Below are positions 62,140 to 64,000 of a DNA stretch of 64,000 bases, one piece after another. The number at the start of each line of letters is the position of its first letter. Positions within the stretch are counted from its first letter, which is position 1. The notes below the pieces were generated by a model. It was not told where the DNA came from and did not search any database. It saw nothing but the letters and a program-made list of their open reading frames with translations. Location: contig NZ_JACHBW010000021.1 in the NCBI RefSeq assembly GCF_014200455.1, positions 53,139 through 117,138 of the forward strand, given 5' to 3'. Both the position numbers and the translations under genes were made by a program. This stretch comes from Paraburkholderia bannensis. GTDB taxonomy: Bacteria; Pseudomonadota; Gammaproteobacteria; Burkholderiales; Burkholderiaceae.

Positions 62140-62328
62140 AGCCGCCTCCTGATTGCCGATCCCGTCAAGATAGGGCTGCGTCGCGCGCGCCGCAATAGCG
62201 AAGCGTTCCCGAACGTTTCGGTACAATCGCTGCGGCGCACCATGCATCGAACGTGGGCCACGCAGCAAAAAAGAAGGCGCAATACATAAGTGCATCGACG
62301 AAGTGCAACACGCCCTGCAGGAGACTCC

Positions 62329-63729
62329 ATGTCGTTCATCATCGTTCTAGCCGCTCTAGCGTTTCTCATGCTTGCCGCCTATCGCGGCTACAGCGTGATT
62401 CTGTTCGCTCCCGTGGCGGCCCTCGCCGCCGTGCTGCTCACCGATCCCGCCGCCGTCGCGCCCGTCTTTTCCGGCATTTTCATGGAAAAGATGGTGGGGT
62501 TCGTGAAGCTGTATTTCCCGGTGTTTTTGCTTGGCGCTGTATTTGGCAAGGTCATCGAACTATCCGGATTTTCAGAGTCGATCGTCGCGGCCGCGATCCG
62601 CTACATCGGCAGTTCGCGCGCTAATGCGGTGATCGTCGCCGTCTGCGCACTGCTCACGTATGGCGGCGTCTCGCTCTTCGTGGTGGTGTTCGCGGTCTAT
62701 CCGTTCGCCGCCGAACTCTATCGCCAGAGCGACATCCCCAAGCGTCTGATGCCCGGCGCAATCGCGCTCGGTGCGTTCTCGTTCACGATGGATTCGTTGC
62801 CCGGCACGCCGCAGATCCAGAACATCATCCCGACGACCTTCTTCAAGACCACGGCGTGGGCTGCGCCGGCGCTCGGCGTGTTCGGTTCGCTCTTTATCAT
62901 CGTGGTGGGCCTGAGCTACCTCGAATGGCGCCGCCGCAGCGCGATGGCGAAGGGTGAAGGCTACGGCACGTCGCTGGTGAATGAACCCGAGCACGTCAAG
63001 ACCGATCATCTGCCGAATCCGCTCCTGGCGATCACGCCGCTCGTGCTGGTGGGCGTGGCGAACTTCTTCCTCACGCGCTGGATTCCGAAGTGGTACGGCG
63101 ACACCTATACCGTCGCGCCCGACGTGCTGCCCGGCGTCCACACGCCTGTGACCACCACGGTCAAACAGGTCGTGGCGATCTGGTCGGTGGAAGGCGCATT
63201 GCTGCTGGGCATCGTGTTCGTGGTCATCACGGCGTTCTCGCGCGTGAAAGAGCGCTTCGCCGTGGGCACCAAGGCCGCGGTGGCGGGCGCGTTGCTGGCG
63301 TCGCTCAATACGGCTTCGGAATATGGCTTCGGCGGCGTGATCGCCGCGCTGCCCGGCTTTATCGTGGTGAGCAATGCGCTCAAGAGCATTCCGAATCCGC
63401 TTGTGAACGCGGCGATTTCGGTTAGCTCGCTGGCGGGGATTACGGGTTCCGCATCGGGCGGTATGAGTATCGCGCTGGCGGCGATGTCCGATACGTTTAT
63501 CAAGGGCGCACAGGCTGCGGGCATTCCGTTAGACGTGCTACATCGCGTGGTGGCAATGGCCAGCGGCGGTATGGATACCTTGCCGCATAACGGTGCGGTG
63601 ATTACGCTGCTGGCTGTGACGGGGTTGACGCACCGCGAGTCTTATCGGGATATTTTTGCGGTGACGGTGATTAAAACCCTTGCTGTGTTTTTCGTGATTG
63701 CGGTTTTTTATACGACTGGATGGGTTTGA
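62329..63729 (+). CDS. GntP-family proton/organic acid symporter
   Basis: From ATG 62329 (GCAGGAG upstream) the protein has 466 residues with about twelve hydrophobic segments. AVCALLTYGGVSLFVVVFAVYPFAAELYR and FSFTMDSLPGTPQIQNIIPTTFFKT match the GntP family of gluconate, hydroxybutyrate and citrate carriers. The C-terminal half has GITGSASGGMSIALAAMSD and ASGGMDTLPHNGAVITLLAVTG. The substrate cannot be fixed. An L-lactate, hydroxy-acid or gluconate-like compound is likely. No catabolic genes adjoin it. Confidence 0.88.
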   Translation: MSFIIVLAALAFLMLAAYRGYSVILFAPVAALAAVLLTDPAAVAPVFSGIFMEKMVGFVKLYFPVFLLGAVFGKVIELSGFSESIVAAAIRYIGSSRANAVIVAVCALLTYGGVSLFVVVFAVYPFAAELYRQSDIPKRLMPGAIALGAFSFTMDSLPGTPQIQNIIPTTFFKTTAWAAPALGVFGSLFIIVVGLSYLEWRRRSAMAKGEGYGTSLVNEPEHVKTDHLPNPLLAITPLVLVGVANFFLTRWIPKWYGDTYTVAPDVLPGVHTPVTTTVKQVVAIWSVEGALLLGIVFVVITAFSRVKERFAVGTKAAVAGALLASLNTASEYGFGGVIAALPGFIVVSNALKSIPNPLVNAAISVSSLAGITGSASGGMSIALAAMSDTFIKGAQAAGIPLDVLHRVVAMASGGMDTLPHNGAVITLLAVTGLTHRESYRDIFAVTVIKTLAVFFVIAVFYTTGWV

Positions 63730-63812
63730 TCGATATCCAGTCTTCGGACTGCATCCGACTGGCGACGAATTTTCTCGCGCAGCAGTGAGTGTTGCGTGGT
63801 TGTTTAAATGCA

Positions 63813-63842
63813 AAAAGCCGTCCCTTGTGGACGGCTTTTTTC
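63813..63842. terminator. Strong intrinsic terminator after the GntP gene
   Basis: AAAAAGCCGTCC at 63813-63824 pairs perfectly with GGACGGCTTTTT at 63830-63841 around CTTGT. It has A and T tracts on both sides and can work in both directions. Confidence 0.88.
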
Positions 63843-63885
63843 GTTTGCGCTTCTTTTAGCGCGTATTTTCCACGCGCGTAAACGC

Positions 63886-63924
63886 CAGAACCCCGGCTCT
63901 CTTTCGGAGACACCGGGGTTCTGG
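63886..63924 (-). terminator. Stem-loop at the end of the rRNA operon
   Basis: CCAGAACCCCGG at 63886-63897 pairs perfectly with CCGGGGTTCTGG at 63913-63924. It lies 16 bases beyond the 5S gene on the minus strand. The T tract is poor. Confidence 0.65.
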
Positions 63925-63940
63925 ACGTACAGCATAAGGA

Positions 63941-64000
63941 GCCTGACGATTACCTACTTTCACACGGGCAATCCGCACTATCATCGGCGTGGAGCTGTTT
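63941..64000 (-). rRNA. rrf: 5S ribosomal RNA, 3' half (5' end outside window)
   Basis: Read on the minus strand, the last 60 bases contain CACGCCGATGATAGTGCGG, then GTGTGAAAGTAGGTAATCGTCAGGC. This is the conserved 3' half of betaproteobacterial 5S rRNA. The operon continues to the right with 23S and 16S expected. Confidence 0.93.

Noticed and set aside
1..64000. CRISPR arrays, tRNA genes, insertion sequences and prophage genes
   Set aside because: I looked for spaced direct repeats, tRNA-like cloverleaf sequences, transposase or integrase motifs, and found none that I could support.

Overview
The window is GC-rich DNA from a betaproteobacterium, most likely Burkholderiaceae (Paraburkholderia, Caballeronia or Burkholderia). 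I infer this from codon use, the short H-NS-type protein, the mixture of exopolysaccharide, two-partner secretion and CUT2 transport genes, and the 3' half of a 5S rRNA at the right edge that reads like the Burkholderia type. The genus is not proven by the sequence alone. No CRISPR array, phage or insertion sequence was seen.

Region 1 (1-29.7 kb) is a complete colanic-acid-like, Wzx/Wzy-type exopolysaccharide locus. The main block runs leftward from manC (25.5 kb). It holds the initiating phosphoglycosyltransferase, wza, wzc, gmd, fcl, four glycosyltransferases, a Wzy-like polymerase, a WcaF-like acetyltransferase, a Wzx flippase, a second left-handed beta-helix acyltransferase and a membrane-anchored 1214-residue beta-propeller/CBM9-like protein of unknown role. 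Many of these genes overlap by four bases (ATGA or GTGA). Two acyltransferase-3 genes, galU and a GDP-mannose mannosyl hydrolase lie to its left. A GlxA-type AraC regulator, an AT-rich intergenic region, a 2-oxoglutarate oxygenase-like gene and wcaI lie to its right. Together these make GDP-mannose, GDP-L-fucose and UDP-glucose and assemble and decorate a fucose-containing polymer. No Wzb phosphatase is present.

Region 2 (29.7-39.5 kb) is mixed: a 51-codon gene with a duplicated operator-like repeat, a one-helix membrane protein, an AGE-family sugar isomerase, a chemoreceptor, a PaaI thioesterase and a two-partner secretion pair (TpsB with an unusually short TpsA).

Region 3 (39.5-49.8 kb) is one long leftward operon with a divergent IclR regulator. 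It encodes a CUT2 sugar ABC transporter and enzymes fitting all five steps of non-phosphorylating L-fucose oxidation to pyruvate and lactate. The dehydratase step would be done by a split UxaA-family enzyme. A strong nested inverted repeat sits just downstream of the promoter. The polymer locus makes GDP-L-fucose and this operon would degrade free L-fucose, so one window holds both synthesis and salvage.

Region 4 (49.8-64 kb) is mostly housekeeping and regulation: a SPINDLY/OGT-like glycosyltransferase, a Pat-like acetyltransferase that lacks half of its ATP-grasp domain, a diguanylate cyclase, prfC, an H-NS-family protein, a LuxR-type regulator, two small exported proteins, a GntP permease and the end of an rRNA operon.
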